Part shown: one piece after another, positions 1 through 7,943 of the stretch
Position numbering within the stretch: position 1 is the stretch's first letter
How the letters are laid out: each line of letters begins with the position of its first letter
NCBI GenBank assembly: GCA_910578995.1
Contig: CAJTSY010000112.1
Coordinates: 1,576 to 12,700 of the forward strand
Direction of reading: 5' to 3'
From: an uncultured Acetatifactor sp.
Lineage (GTDB): Bacteria; Bacillota; Clostridia; Lachnospirales; Lachnospiraceae
DNA length: 11,125 nucleotides
Made by a program: the position numbers and the translations under genes
Notes under the pieces: generated by a model
The model's database searches: none
The model's input: the letters and a program-made list of their open reading frames with translations, nothing else
Told to the model about the DNA's origin: nothing

Positions 1-1049
1 CTGGAACAGCCCACATCCCCGCCTAAAGCAAGCAGCGCGAACATGGCCGTCCCCCCTTTCGGCAGCGCCGCGGCTGCCTTGCTGAAGGTACCCGGCCACA
101 TAATTCCCACCGACAGGCCGCAGAGGGCGCAGGCGGCCAGACTCAGCTGCGGAACCGGGAAAAGGGCGATCCCTAAATAAGCCAGAATACACAGGCAGCT
201 GCTGTAAATCATAAAGCGGTCCAGGTGAATCTTATCGCCGTATTTTCCATAAAACATCCGGGATGTCCCCATCAGAATCGCGAAGGCCATGGGCCCGGCC
301 AGATCGCCCGCCGTTTTGGAGATACCCAGTCCTTTCTCCGCAAAGGTGGAAGCCCACTGGCTGATGGCCTGTTCGCTTGCCCCTGCGCATATCATCATAA
401 TCATCAATACCCAGAAGAGCTTCATCCGGAACAGTTCTTTTAACGAAAGCCCCTTCTCTCCCTCTTCCATGAGGGAAGCAATGGGGACTTTGGCAAAGGC
501 AACGGCATTTCCGATGGGAATCAGCGCCCAGACCACTGCCAGGGTCTTCCAGTTCTCAATGCCGGCCACATGGAAAAACAGGGTTGAAATCAGCACCACC
601 CCCGCATGCCCCCAACAGTAAAAGGAATGTAGCATGCTCATCGTCTTCTCTTTATTGTCAGATGGGCAGGCTTCCACCACCGGGCTCACCAGAACCTCCA
701 GAAGTCCTCCGCCCACCGCGTAAACCATGACGGAAACCAAAATTCCGGCAAAGGGCGACGGCAGGACTTCCGGTAAAACGGTCAGGAAAATCAGCCCTAA
801 TGCCGAAAAGAGGTGGGCTATAATCAACGATGCACGATATCCTATTTTGTCGATAAATCCTACGGAGCAAAGATCCGTCAGCAGCTGCACTCCGAAGTTA
901 AGCGTCACCAGCAACGTAATCCGGGAAAGCGGAATCTGGTAGCTCCTCTGAAAAAATAAAAACAGCAGCGGGGTAAAATTGACGATGATGGCCTGGGAGA
1001 TATATCCCAGAAAGCAGGCTGTGATGGTCTTGTTATATTGGTTTCTCAT
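1..1049 (-). CDS. MFS permease, fucose-permease-like, 3' end outside window
   Basis: An open frame runs without a stop from an ATG at 1049 leftward past base 1, giving 349 visible residues of a polytopic membrane protein. The start is set by GGAGGAT eight bases or so upstream. Hydrophobic segments recur through the whole length (about ten of the usual twelve). A loop 2-3 motif of the major facilitator type, FIDKIGYR, lies near residues 66-73, and a matching loop, GKYGDKIHLDRF, lies in the second half. The segment SMLHSFYCWGHAG resembles the sugar-permease (FucP-like) branch, so import of a sugar or glycoside is plausible but not shown. It diverges from the esterase/beta-glucosidase pair, which supports a role in bringing in their substrate. 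Family assignment to MFS is firm; the substrate is inference. Truncation is by the window edge only. Confidence 0.85.
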   Translation of the reverse strand, partial: MRNQYNKTITACFLGYISQAIIVNFTPLLFLFFQRSYQIPLSRITLLVTLNFGVQLLTDLCSVGFIDKIGYRASLIIAHLFSALGLIFLTVLPEVLPSPFAGILVSVMVYAVGGGLLEVLVSPVVEACPSDNKEKTMSMLHSFYCWGHAGVVLISTLFFHVAGIENWKTLAVVWALIPIGNAVAFAKVPIASLMEEGEKGLSLKELFRMKLFWVLMIMMICAGASEQAISQWASTFAEKGLGISKTAGDLAGPMAFAILMGTSRMFYGKYGDKIHLDRFMIYSSCLCILAYLGIALFPVPQLSLAACALCGLSVGIMWPGTFSKAAAALPKGGTAMFALLALGGDVGCS

Positions 1050-1124
1050 GTTATCCTCCCTGTGTACGGTTCCCGTTTCCGGCTGTTTCCGGTGTATTTC
1101 CCCCTGAAAACAAGCGCATAAAAT

Positions 1125-1139
1125 AGTGCCTTCGGCACT
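1125..1139 (-). other. Short hairpin in permease leader
   Basis: AGTGCC and GGCACT form a 6-bp stem with a 3-base loop. Read on the minus strand the hairpin is followed by ATTTTAT, so it resembles a weak attenuator in the untranslated leader of the permease transcript. The stem is short and the T-run is interrupted, so termination activity is uncertain. Confidence 0.35.
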
Positions 1140-1207
1140 TTGCTGATTCCATGTCCGTCTGGCGACGACTTTCCGATTAGGAAAAAAGAGAAATCCCTAA
1201 CAGGAAC

Positions 1208-1235
1208 AGTATACAGCATTTTACAAAAAATGGAA
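1208..1235 (-). promoter_or_regulatory. Candidate promoter for the MFS permease
   Basis: On the minus strand, TTCCAT (-35 like) is followed after 16 bases by TATACT (-10 like, 5 of 6 matches to TATAAT). This would give a leader of about 150 bases before the permease ATG. The -35 match is weak; the call rests on the good -10 box, the AT-rich spacer and the position. Confidence 0.4.
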
Positions 1236-1311
1236 TAGCTGAATTGAATTATTTGGCGAGAGTGATCCGAGTTACGGCATGATCCGCGCGGAAAAAGTTC
1301 CCTTTCCGGAA

Positions 1312-1340
1312 TTGCACATCCACGCAAAATGGGTTAAAAT
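1312..1340 (+). promoter_or_regulatory. Candidate sigma-A promoter for the esterase gene
   Basis: TTGCAC is followed after exactly 17 bases by TAAAAT, which matches TATAAT at 5 of 6 positions. The element lies about 75 bases upstream of the esterase ATG and directly downstream of the 10-bp palindrome at 1283-1292. The -35 box is only a partial match. It probably drives the esterase and, by read-through, the GH3 gene. Confidence 0.5.
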
Positions 1341-1415
1341 ATGTTTATCTGAAAGACGTGCGGCAGGCAAAAAGACAGTATAGGGAGCAAAATAAAGAAA
1401 CGGAGGCAGTAACTT

Positions 1416-2975
1416 ATGGAGAAAAAATTCATCTACGACGAGCAGACAGCCGTGGTGGACACCGACAAAGGAAAGGTGCGTGGCTACTTCTATGACGACA
1501 TGTACATCTTTAAAGGAATCCCCTACGCCAAGGCAAAGCGCTTCCATGCGCCCGAGCCGGTAGAGCCCTGGGAGGGCGTGTTCCAGGCCACAAGCTACGG
1601 CTATGTGTGTCCCCTTATGGATCTGGGCAAGCCCGGCGGCGAGCTGATGGTGCCCCACCGGTTCTGGGTCATGAACGAGGACTGCCAGAACCTGAATATC
1701 TGGAGCCCGGGACTGGACACAGGCAAACGCCCCGTCATGGTATGGCTTCACGGCGGCGGATTCTTTGCGGGATCTTCCATCGAGCAGGTTGCCTACGAGG
1801 GCGGGAACATGTGCAAACTGGGCCGGGTGGTGGTAGTGTCCGTGAACCACAGGCTCAATGTCCTGGGCTACTGTGACCTGTCCCCCTTCGGAGAGGAGTA
1901 CGTCAACTCCGGCAATGCGGGAACTGATGACCTGGTGGCGGCCCTGAAATGGATTCATGAAAATATCGAAAGCTTCGGCGGAGATCCGGAGAATGTGACC
2001 ATCTTCGGACAGTCCGGAGGAGGTGCAAAAGTGACCACTTTGCTCCAGACCCCGGCGGCGGACGGCCTGTTTGCCAAGGGCATCAATATGAGCGGCGTCA
2101 TCGGCGGCTCCCTGGCAGACTGCACGGGAAGCGGCGGGAAACTGGGCAGGGCATTGATGGAAGAGCTTAAGGTGGAAGACGTGAAGGCTTTGGAGACTGT
2201 GCCCTACGACGCCCTGGCGGCAGCCTACAACAAGGTAAAGCCCGCACTGGAGCAGGCCGGCGAGTATGTGGGCGGATCGCCTTTCAAAAACGCCTTCTAT
2301 GCGGGAGAGCCTGTGGCCAACGGCTTCCGCAGGGAGACGGAGCATGTACCCATGATGGTGGGAAGCGTGTTCGGAGAGTTCGGCTCCTTTGCCCCCACCC
2401 CCTACAGGAGAGCGGAGATGACCAGAGAGGAAGGCATGGCCTATGTGGAAGCGGAAGTAGGAAAGGAAGAAGCGGGAGAGCTTCTTGACCTGTTTCAGAA
2501 AGCCTACCCGGAACGCAACCCGGTGGATATCATGACTATGGATTTTATGTTCCGGGGACCGGAGATAGAGTACATCAAAGCCAGGGCAAACTGCAGTGGC
2601 GGCGTATGGTCTTACCTGTTCAACCTGGATATGAATTTTGACGGCGGACGTACGCCCTGGCACTGCGCAGACATCCCTTATTTCTTCCACAACACCGAGC
2701 TTGCGCCCTATACCCAGGAGGAAGGTGTCACTGAGCGGGTGGAGAAGCTGATTTTCGATTCTGTCATGGCCTTTGCCAGAACCGGCAATCCCCAGAACCC
2801 GGAGGTGCCCAACTGGCCCGCCTCCACCCCGGAGACCGAGTACACTTTGGTCATCGGCAGGGAGAGCCAGGTAAAGGAGAACTTTGACCACGAGCTGTTG
2901 CCCGTCCTTGGCAAGTGCATGGGCCCGGTGCTCGCCAGAATGATGGCAAAACAGAAGCCGGAGATTCAGCACTAA
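1416..2975 (+). CDS. Type-B carboxylesterase (carboxylesterase/lipase family)
   Basis: This 519-residue cytoplasmic alpha/beta hydrolase should cleave carboxylic ester bonds. The oxyanion-hole motif HGGGF is at residues 112-116 and the nucleophile elbow GQSGG at 198-202, with Ser200 catalytic. The likely acid is Glu321 in GSVFGEFG and the likely base is His416 in the WHCADIPYF motif. The EDCQNLNIW segment (88-96) is the family's conserved EDCLxLN block. Length matches full family members (about 490-550), and there is no signal peptide. The ATG is preceded by GGAGG at a normal distance. The gene reads in the same direction as the GH3 beta-glucosidase 263 bp downstream, so deacylation of an acylated plant glycoside is a plausible role. 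It could equally be a general esterase of the p-nitrobenzyl esterase type. The family call is very secure; the substrate is unknown. Confidence 0.93.
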   Translation: MEKKFIYDEQTAVVDTDKGKVRGYFYDDMYIFKGIPYAKAKRFHAPEPVEPWEGVFQATSYGYVCPLMDLGKPGGELMVPHRFWVMNEDCQNLNIWSPGLDTGKRPVMVWLHGGGFFAGSSIEQVAYEGGNMCKLGRVVVVSVNHRLNVLGYCDLSPFGEEYVNSGNAGTDDLVAALKWIHENIESFGGDPENVTIFGQSGGGAKVTTLLQTPAADGLFAKGINMSGVIGGSLADCTGSGGKLGRALMEELKVEDVKALETVPYDALAAAYNKVKPALEQAGEYVGGSPFKNAFYAGEPVANGFRRETEHVPMMVGSVFGEFGSFAPTPYRRAEMTREEGMAYVEAEVGKEEAGELLDLFQKAYPERNPVDIMTMDFMFRGPEIEYIKARANCSGGVWSYLFNLDMNFDGGRTPWHCADIPYFFHNTELAPYTQEEGVTERVEKLIFDSVMAFARTGNPQNPEVPNWPASTPETEYTLVIGRESQVKENFDHELLPVLGKCMGPVLARMMAKQKPEIQH

Positions 2976-3032
2976 GAAAACAGGGTATGGAAGTGTAGAG
3001 ACGGAACTGGAAAAAAACAGTCTCGGAACGAA

Positions 3033-3097
3033 CATGCCCGGGAGAATTTGCAGATGCGCTCTAATGCAGATGCAAATTGCTCCCCGATAAGGGCATG
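3033..3097. repeat. Palindrome in repeat copy 1
   Basis: Nested arms pair: CATGCCC (3033-3039) with GGGCATG (3091-3097), GGGAG (3040-3044) with CTCCC (3080-3084), and AATTTGCA (3045-3052) with TGCAAATT (3071-3078). This gives about 20 paired bases with small bulges and an 18-base loop. No T-run follows, so a simple terminator is unlikely. An mRNA-stabilising or processing hairpin, or a mobile REP/MITE-like unit, fits better. Confidence 0.8.
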
Positions 3098-3139
3098 GTA
3101 GTGCAGAGACGGAACTGGAAAAAACAGTCACGGAACGAA

Positions 3140-3204
3140 CATGCCCGGGAGAATTTGCAGATGCGCTCTAATGCAGATGCAAATTGCTCCCCGATAAGGG
3201 CATG
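3140..3204. repeat. Palindrome in repeat copy 2
   Basis: This has the same nested arms as in copy 1: CATGCCC 3140-3146 with GGGCATG 3198-3204, GGGAG 3147-3151 with CTCCC 3187-3191, and AATTTGCA 3152-3159 with TGCAAATT 3178-3185. The outermost 3' arm lies in the partial third copy. All paired bases are unchanged relative to copy 1. Confidence 0.8.
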
Positions 3205-3238
3205 GTAGTGCAGAGACGGAACTGGAATAGGAGAGATT

Positions 3239-3409
3239 ATGGCAAAATTTTTTGCATCAACCACCCCGGAGATCAGCGAACGGGAAAAACATAACATGGA
3301 GCGGGCCAGAAAGATTGCTTCCCAGGGCATGGTACTGCTTTCAACAACGGCGCCCTGCCCCTTAAAGAGACGGGAAACATCGCCCTCTTCGGCAACGGCG
3401 GCAGGATGA
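3239..3409 (+). other. Out-of-frame N-terminal piece of the GH3 gene, ATGA overlap
   Basis: Reading from the well-spaced ribosome site at 3229-3235, the frame gives 56 residues. The first 34 or so are GH3-like and the remainder is out of phase, ending in a TGA at 3407-3409. That TGA overlaps the ATG at 3406, giving ATGA. The downstream frame has a stop near 3290 and no start codon before 3406. The overlap could permit translational coupling, but the product would lack the first strand of the alpha/beta domain. Confidence 0.75.
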
Positions 3410-5862
3410 CGGTAAAGGGCGGCACCGGCTCCGGGGACGTGAACAGCAGGTCTGTGGTGAACGTGGAGCAGGGCCTGGAGGAAGCAGGCTTTACCGTGAC
3501 CACCAAGGACTGGCTAGGCCGCTACGATACCGCTGTGGCGGATGCCAAGGCGGCTTACGGGGCGGAAATGAAAGCGGCTGTGGAGAAGGGCGGCGGCATG
3601 CCCATCCTCTACATTTTTGACAATCCTTTCAAAGAGCCCCCCATCCCCCCGGTGACCGGGGAGGACTGCCGGAAGGCGGAGACAGACACGGCCCTGTTCG
3701 TCCTGGCCAGGAATTCCGGCGAAGGAAAGGACAGAAGGCCGGTGGCAGGGGAATACAGCCTGTTTCCGGAGGAGGAAGAGGCCATCCGTACACTGCGGGC
3801 GCATTTTAAACAGGTGATTCTGATCCTGAATGTGGGAAGCGTCATCGATACCGGATTCCTGCGCAGGGAGTCAGGGGCTGACGCCATCCTGCTGATGAGC
3901 CAGGCGGGCAATATCGGCGGCTATGCCCTGGCGGACGTGCTCACCGGAAAAGTGACACCCAGCGGCAAGCTTACCGCAACCTGGGCGGAGCACTACGAAG
4001 ACTACCCCGGAGCTTCCAAATTCAGCCACATGAACGGCGATGTGGACGACGAGTATTATGAGGAAGGCATCTACGTTGGTTATCGGTATTTCGATACTTT
4101 CAATGTGGCTCCCGCCTATCCATTCGGCTTCGGACTGTCCTACACCACCTTCCGGACAGAGACGGAAAAAGTGGAGGCAGACGGAGAAAATGTCACTTTA
4201 CAGGTAAAGGTGACCAACACCGGAAGCCGGTATACGGGAAAAGAAGTGGTGCAGGCCTACTACTCCGCCCCCCAGGGGAAACTGGAGAAACCCTATCAGG
4301 AGCTTGCGGCTTACGCCAAGACAAAGGAACTGGCCCCCGGAGAGTCCCAGTGCCTGAAAATCGTCTTCCCCACCCCGCGCATGGCATCCTATGATGAAGA
4401 AACGGCTTCCTGGATTCTGGAAAAAGGGGAATACTACATACGGGTAGGCAATAGCTCCCGGAACACGATAGTGGCGGCCGTCCTGGTACTGGACGGGGAG
4501 GCGGTGACGGAGAAGCTTTCCAACCGCCTCACCCTGGACTGCGAAATGAAGAGCCTGTCCGCCGGGGAGGCCCTTCCCTACACCTATGAAGGGGAACAGG
4601 CACAGAAGGAAAGCGCTCCCCGGATTTCCATCGATGCCGGGACGGTTCCCTGCATTGAGGCTGTGTACCAAAAGGAAAATCCCCGCCTGGCTTCGTCCCG
4701 GGAGGAGAAGCTGACCATGGACGACGTGCGGTCCGGCAGGGCATCTTTGGACGAACTGACGGTACAGCTGACCGTGGAGGAGATGGCCGAGCTTTGCGTG
4801 GGAACGGCCAGAGGCGGCATGGGAGGCAATTCCGTCATTGGAGCGGCTTCGGCGGCCTGCCCCGGCGCAGCGGGAGACACCACATCCAGGATGATCGAAG
4901 ACCGCAACGTCCGGAACATGATTCTGGCGGACGGCCCTGCGGGACTGCGCCTGTCCAGATATTTCTCAGCGGACAGGGACGGCAACCTGATTCCCGGCAG
5001 TGAGGACTCCTCCCTGGCAGAGATTGGCATGCTTCTGGGACAGAATAGGAAAACTGAGATCCCCCAGGACGCGGTGACCTATTACCAGTACTGCACCGCC
5101 ATTCCCATCGCTACCCTGCTGGCCCAGACCTGGGACAGGGAGGCAGTCGAGGAAGCGGGGGACATTGTAGGCGGCGAGATGGAGGAACTGGGCGTCACCC
5201 TCTGGCTTGCCCCGGGCATGAACATCCACAGGAACCCCCTGTGCGGACGGAATTTCGAATATTATTCCGAAGATCCGTTGGTTGCGGGCTGTTGCGCGGC
5301 GGCGGACACCCTGGGCGTGCAGAAACACAGGGGCGTGGGCACCACCATCAAACATTTTGCCTTCAATAACCAGGAGGACAACCGGATGCATGTGAATGCC
5401 CACATCGGCGAGCGGGCCATCCGTGAGATTTACCTGAAATGCTTTGAGATCGCGGTGAAGACATCCCAGCCCATGTCCATCATGACCTCCTACAACCTCA
5501 TCAACGGCACCCACACTGCCAACAGCTATGACCTGCTGACTGCCATCGCCAGGGACGAATGGGGATTTGGGGGAATCATTATGACCGACTGGGGCACCAC
5601 CGGAAGCATCGAGATGAACCCGGGCCGGAAATTCAAGTACGGCTGTTCCAACGCGGCGGGCTGTGTCCGGGCGGGCAATGACCTGACTATGCCCGGCAGT
5701 CAGGCGGATGTGGACGAGATTGTACGTTCCGTAGACGCGAAGGAAGGGGAAGTGAGCTGTCCCATTACCCTGGGCGATCTCCAGGCCTGCGCCGGGAGGA
5801 TGCTGAACGTGATCGCAAAGAGCTCCGTCTATGAGAATGCGGCGGCGTACAGGGTGGATTGA
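3239..5862 (+). CDS. GH3 beta-glucosidase, reversed domain order, frameshifted near the N-terminus
   Basis: This is a cytoplasmic glycoside hydrolase family 3 enzyme, probably releasing glucose from beta-glucosides. The ATG at 3239 has AGGAGAG four bases upstream, and its frame encodes a normal GH3 start (ERARKIASQGMVLL). The frame is then lost near 3338-3346 and resumes one base out of phase, reaching an in-frame ATG at 3406 and the stop at 5862; about 874 residues if the missing base is restored, 818 from 3406. Numbered from 3406, the alpha/beta C-domain comes first (to about 245) with acid/base candidate Glu106 in NSGEGKDR. A fibronectin-III-like domain follows (about 255-365), then the TIM barrel (about 450-810) with LADGPAG (507-513), GRNFEYYSEDP (614-624), KHFAFNNQE (649-657) and nucleophile Asp728 in MTDWG. 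This inverted order is known from Butyrivibrio and Ruminococcus beta-glucosidases. All catalytic motifs are intact, so the break is recent, an assembly error, or tolerated by reinitiation. Confidence 0.88.
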
Positions 5863-5982
5863 TGGGGCTGAGATTGGTTCCAGTATGACATACACCAATT
5901 ACCACTATGTTTCACGAAGGATAAGTTTTCGGGCTGTAAGGAGGAGGGCATGCCTCCCTCCTCCGCCTTGTCCTGGCGCTTT
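5863..5982. other. Convergent intergenic gap
   Basis: These 120 bp separate the stop codons of the GH3 gene (plus strand) and ABC half-transporter 1 (minus strand). Apart from the GC-rich hairpin listed separately and a weak ATTGG/CCAAT inverted pair, nothing is visible. Confidence 0.5.
5940..5964. terminator. GC-rich hairpin, possible bidirectional terminator
   Basis: GGAGGAGG (5940-5947) pairs perfectly with CCTCCTCC (5957-5964) around a 9-base loop, between two converging genes. Position favours a terminator shared by both transcripts. There is no clear T-run on either side, so it is not a textbook intrinsic terminator. Confidence 0.4.
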
Positions 5983-7788
5983 CTATGCATAATACTGCGC
6001 CTGCGCATGCCACATCTCATAATACTTCCCGGTATCGTCCGCCAGAAGCTCCCGATGGGTGCCGGACTGGACGATCCTGCCCTCGTGGAACACCAGGATT
6101 CTGTCGCAGAGTCTGCAGGAGGAAAGCCGGTGGCTGATATAGATGGTAGTTTTATCTCCTGCAATTTCATCAAATTTCGCGTAGATTTCTGCCTCCGCAA
6201 TGGGGTCCAGGGCCGCGGTGGGCTCGTCCAGGATGATGAAGGGTGTATCCCGGTACAGCGCCCTGGCAAGGGCAATTTTCTGGGCTTCTCCGCCTGAGAT
6301 CTCCACCCCGTCGGTATCAAAATTCCGGTATATTGGGGTTTCCAGGCCCTTGGGCATCTCCCGGTACCGCTTCCCAAATCCCACCTCTTCAAGCAGCCCC
6401 TCCGCCTTTTCCTTATCCCAGGAGGCATCGCAGGATATATTGTTGCCAAGAGGAACCGCCAGCAGGTTATAATCCTGGAAAACCACGGAAAAAAGATTCA
6501 GATACTGCCTGTAATCATACTTTCGAATATTGAAATCATTCATGATGATCTCCCCTTCCGTTGGGTCATAGAGGCGGCACAGGAGCTTTACAAAGGTGGT
6601 TTTGCCGCTTCCGTTCATACCCACTACGGCCACACGCTCCCCGGAGCGCAGGTTCAGGCTGATATTTTTCAAGGCAAAATCACTGCTTCCCTGGTACCGG
6701 AGACTGACATTCCGAAAGGAAATTTCGAACTGCTTATCACTGCGCTTTTCCACGGCCAGGCTGCCCTGGTACATGTCGTTTTCTATGTCAAAAAAGTTCA
6801 GATAGTCTGCCAGAAACTTCTCGTTTTCCTGAAAGCTTCCGAAGATGCCAAGGAGTGTCTGGATGCTTTCCGTCATTCTTTCCATGTAGCCTACATACTT
6901 GATGACGCTTCCCACGGGGAAGGCTCCCAGTGTACTGTAACAGCACACGATCAGGTAGGAAAAACCTTTTGTCAGCCAGGAAAAAACTGAACCGGGAACT
7001 ACGATGAAGCAGAATATTTTGTGGGCCGTATCCATAAAAGCCTTTTTATGTTCCCGATTGCACTTTTCATAAAGACAGTCGATGAGGGGTTGCTGCCGGT
7101 ATATCCGGTTGTCGGTTCCGGACGGGTGAAAACCCTGGAGTATTCTGTTTTCATCCATCATTTTTCTGCCGATGCTGTCCCAGAATAAGGTACCTTTTTT
7201 GCCGCCCCGGATCCGGAAAAAGATTCCGGCGGCTATTGATGTTACCAGTCCGGCCAGGAGTATCAGGGCAGTTCGGGAAAAAGGGACGACCGCCATCGCG
7301 GAAAGCATTTCTGCAAATAAAGAGGCCGAGAAGGCCAGATTGACCAGGCAGTCCATAAGTGTTTCCACGGAATATCTCATATTGACCACGCCATAGGAAT
7401 TAATGCGTTTGTTTTCGTCGATTTTGCTTCTGATCTGGCGGATGTGGGGGTTCTCCATCTTGTCATAGTCAAGCCCCAGAGTCTTGCGGTAAAAGGCCTC
7501 CGCCTCATGGATTTCCAAAATCTCCAGGGCAGTTTCCACCTGTCTGTCCAGTATGGCTGACAGGGAGCGGATCAGCAGGATGCCTGCCAATGCGGCGGCT
7601 GTCAGGACATACAGTTCGCGCATTTCCAGGCCTTCATAAATTCCGCTTACAATTTCCGCAGACATCCAGAGACTATAGTAAAAAGAGACATTTCTGAAGA
7701 TTGTATGCAGGAAGAAAAGGGGAAAGTATTTGGGATTATAGCTGTTGTATTGTTTGAACGCCCTCATGGTTGTGTTGTCTTTTTTCAT
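5983..7788 (-). CDS. ABC half-transporter 1, exporter type (membrane domain + ATPase)
   Basis: This is a 601-residue half-transporter with an N-terminal membrane domain (hydrophobic segments across about 20-320) fused to a nucleotide-binding domain (about 355-600). Numbered from the ATG at 7788: Walker A GMNGSGKTT 390-398, Q-loop Gln438, signature SGGEAQ 498-503, Walker B FIILDEP with Glu522, and switch His553. An ATG two codons earlier (7794) touches the AGGAGA ribosome site directly, whereas 7788 lies six bases from it, so 7788 is preferred. The gene reads in the same direction as, and is paralogous to, ABC half-transporter 2. The pair probably forms a heterodimer exporting a peptide, lipid or drug. 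No C39 peptidase domain is present, so it is not a bacteriocin-processing exporter. The substrate cannot be told from the sequence. Confidence 0.92.
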   Translation of the reverse strand: MKKDNTTMRAFKQYNSYNPKYFPLFFLHTIFRNVSFYYSLWMSAEIVSGIYEGLEMRELYVLTAAALAGILLIRSLSAILDRQVETALEILEIHEAEAFYRKTLGLDYDKMENPHIRQIRSKIDENKRINSYGVVNMRYSVETLMDCLVNLAFSASLFAEMLSAMAVVPFSRTALILLAGLVTSIAAGIFFRIRGGKKGTLFWDSIGRKMMDENRILQGFHPSGTDNRIYRQQPLIDCLYEKCNREHKKAFMDTAHKIFCFIVVPGSVFSWLTKGFSYLIVCCYSTLGAFPVGSVIKYVGYMERMTESIQTLLGIFGSFQENEKFLADYLNFFDIENDMYQGSLAVEKRSDKQFEISFRNVSLRYQGSSDFALKNISLNLRSGERVAVVGMNGSGKTTFVKLLCRLYDPTEGEIIMNDFNIRKYDYRQYLNLFSVVFQDYNLLAVPLGNNISCDASWDKEKAEGLLEEVGFGKRYREMPKGLETPIYRNFDTDGVEISGGEAQKIALARALYRDTPFIILDEPTAALDPIAEAEIYAKFDEIAGDKTTIYISHRLSSCRLCDRILVFHEGRIVQSGTHRELLADDTGKYYEMWHAQAQYYA

Positions 7789-7806
7789 AATCATTCTCCT
7801 AATTTA

Positions 7807-7819
7807 ATCGCTGCGCGAT
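7807..7819. other. Small hairpin just upstream of ABC1 ribosome site
   Basis: ATCGC and GCGAT pair around a 3-base loop, ending seven bases from the AGGAGA ribosome site of ABC half-transporter 1. It could affect access of ribosomes to the start or be a trailing part of the larger structured spacer. The stem is short. Confidence 0.35.
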
Positions 7820-7829
7820 GGCTTTAAAG

Positions 7830-7920
7830 GGTAAAGTCCCTTCGGCACACACTCGGGAGAAGAACTTTCATTCGAAGTGCACTCATGAAAGTTTCTCTCG
7901 TGCGCCTTCGCGACTTTACC
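7830..7920. repeat. 91-bp imperfect palindrome between the ABC genes
   Basis: The outer arms GGTAAAGTC (7830-7838) and GACTTTACC (7912-7920) are perfect. The inner arms AACTTTCAT (7863-7871) and ATGAAAGTT (7885-7893) are also perfect. GAGA-rich and CTCTC stretches continue the stem outward, and partly paired TTCGGC/GCGCCTTCG segments lie between. The loop itself contains the palindrome AGTGCACT. It would form one long hairpin in the RNA between ABC2 and ABC1. No T-run follows on the minus strand, so it looks like a mobile palindromic element or an mRNA processing/stability structure rather than a terminator. Confidence 0.8.
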
Positions 7921-7943
7921 GTTTCCAGTTCCGCAGCCCCCAT

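Larger units (their letters stand above)
1050..1415. promoter_or_regulatory. Divergent intergenic region between permease and esterase
   Basis: This gap of 366 bp holds no convincing gene. It is more AT-rich in its middle than the flanking genes. It carries candidate promoters for both directions (listed separately), a small hairpin at 1125-1139, an interrupted stem around 1153-1169, and the 10-bp perfect palindrome TCCGCGCGGA at 1283-1292, just upstream of the esterase promoter. The palindrome is well placed to be an operator, but no regulator gene is visible in the window. Confidence 0.5.
2983..3227 (+). repeat. 107-108 bp tandem repeat, about 2.3 copies
   Basis: Copy 1 spans 2983-3090 (108 bp), copy 2 spans 3091-3197 (107 bp, one A fewer in an A-run), and a third partial copy spans 3198-3227 and ends just before the GH3 ribosome site. 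Copies 1 and 2 differ at only a handful of positions. The array fills nearly all of the 263-bp gap between esterase and GH3. Each full copy contains a strong palindrome (listed separately). No coding potential in it is credible on either strand. Confidence 0.93.

Noticed and set aside
1046..1327. 93-codon minus-strand frame in the divergent promoter region
   Set aside because: It overlaps the permease start and both candidate promoters, and has no recognisable domain or persuasive ribosome site.
1272..3131. 619-codon open frame antisense to the esterase
   Set aside because: It lies opposite a gene with a complete catalytic triad and family motifs; its product has no recognisable domain and it also reads through the tandem repeat. 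It is a codon-bias shadow.
3332..3346. Programmed -1 ribosomal frameshift site in the GH3 gene
   Set aside because: The phase change would fit -1, but there is no X-XXY-YYZ heptamer and no clear downstream pseudoknot; a lost base is simpler.
4966..5898. 310-codon open frame antisense to the GH3 gene
   Set aside because: It mirrors conserved GH3 barrel coding sequence and shows no domain of its own.
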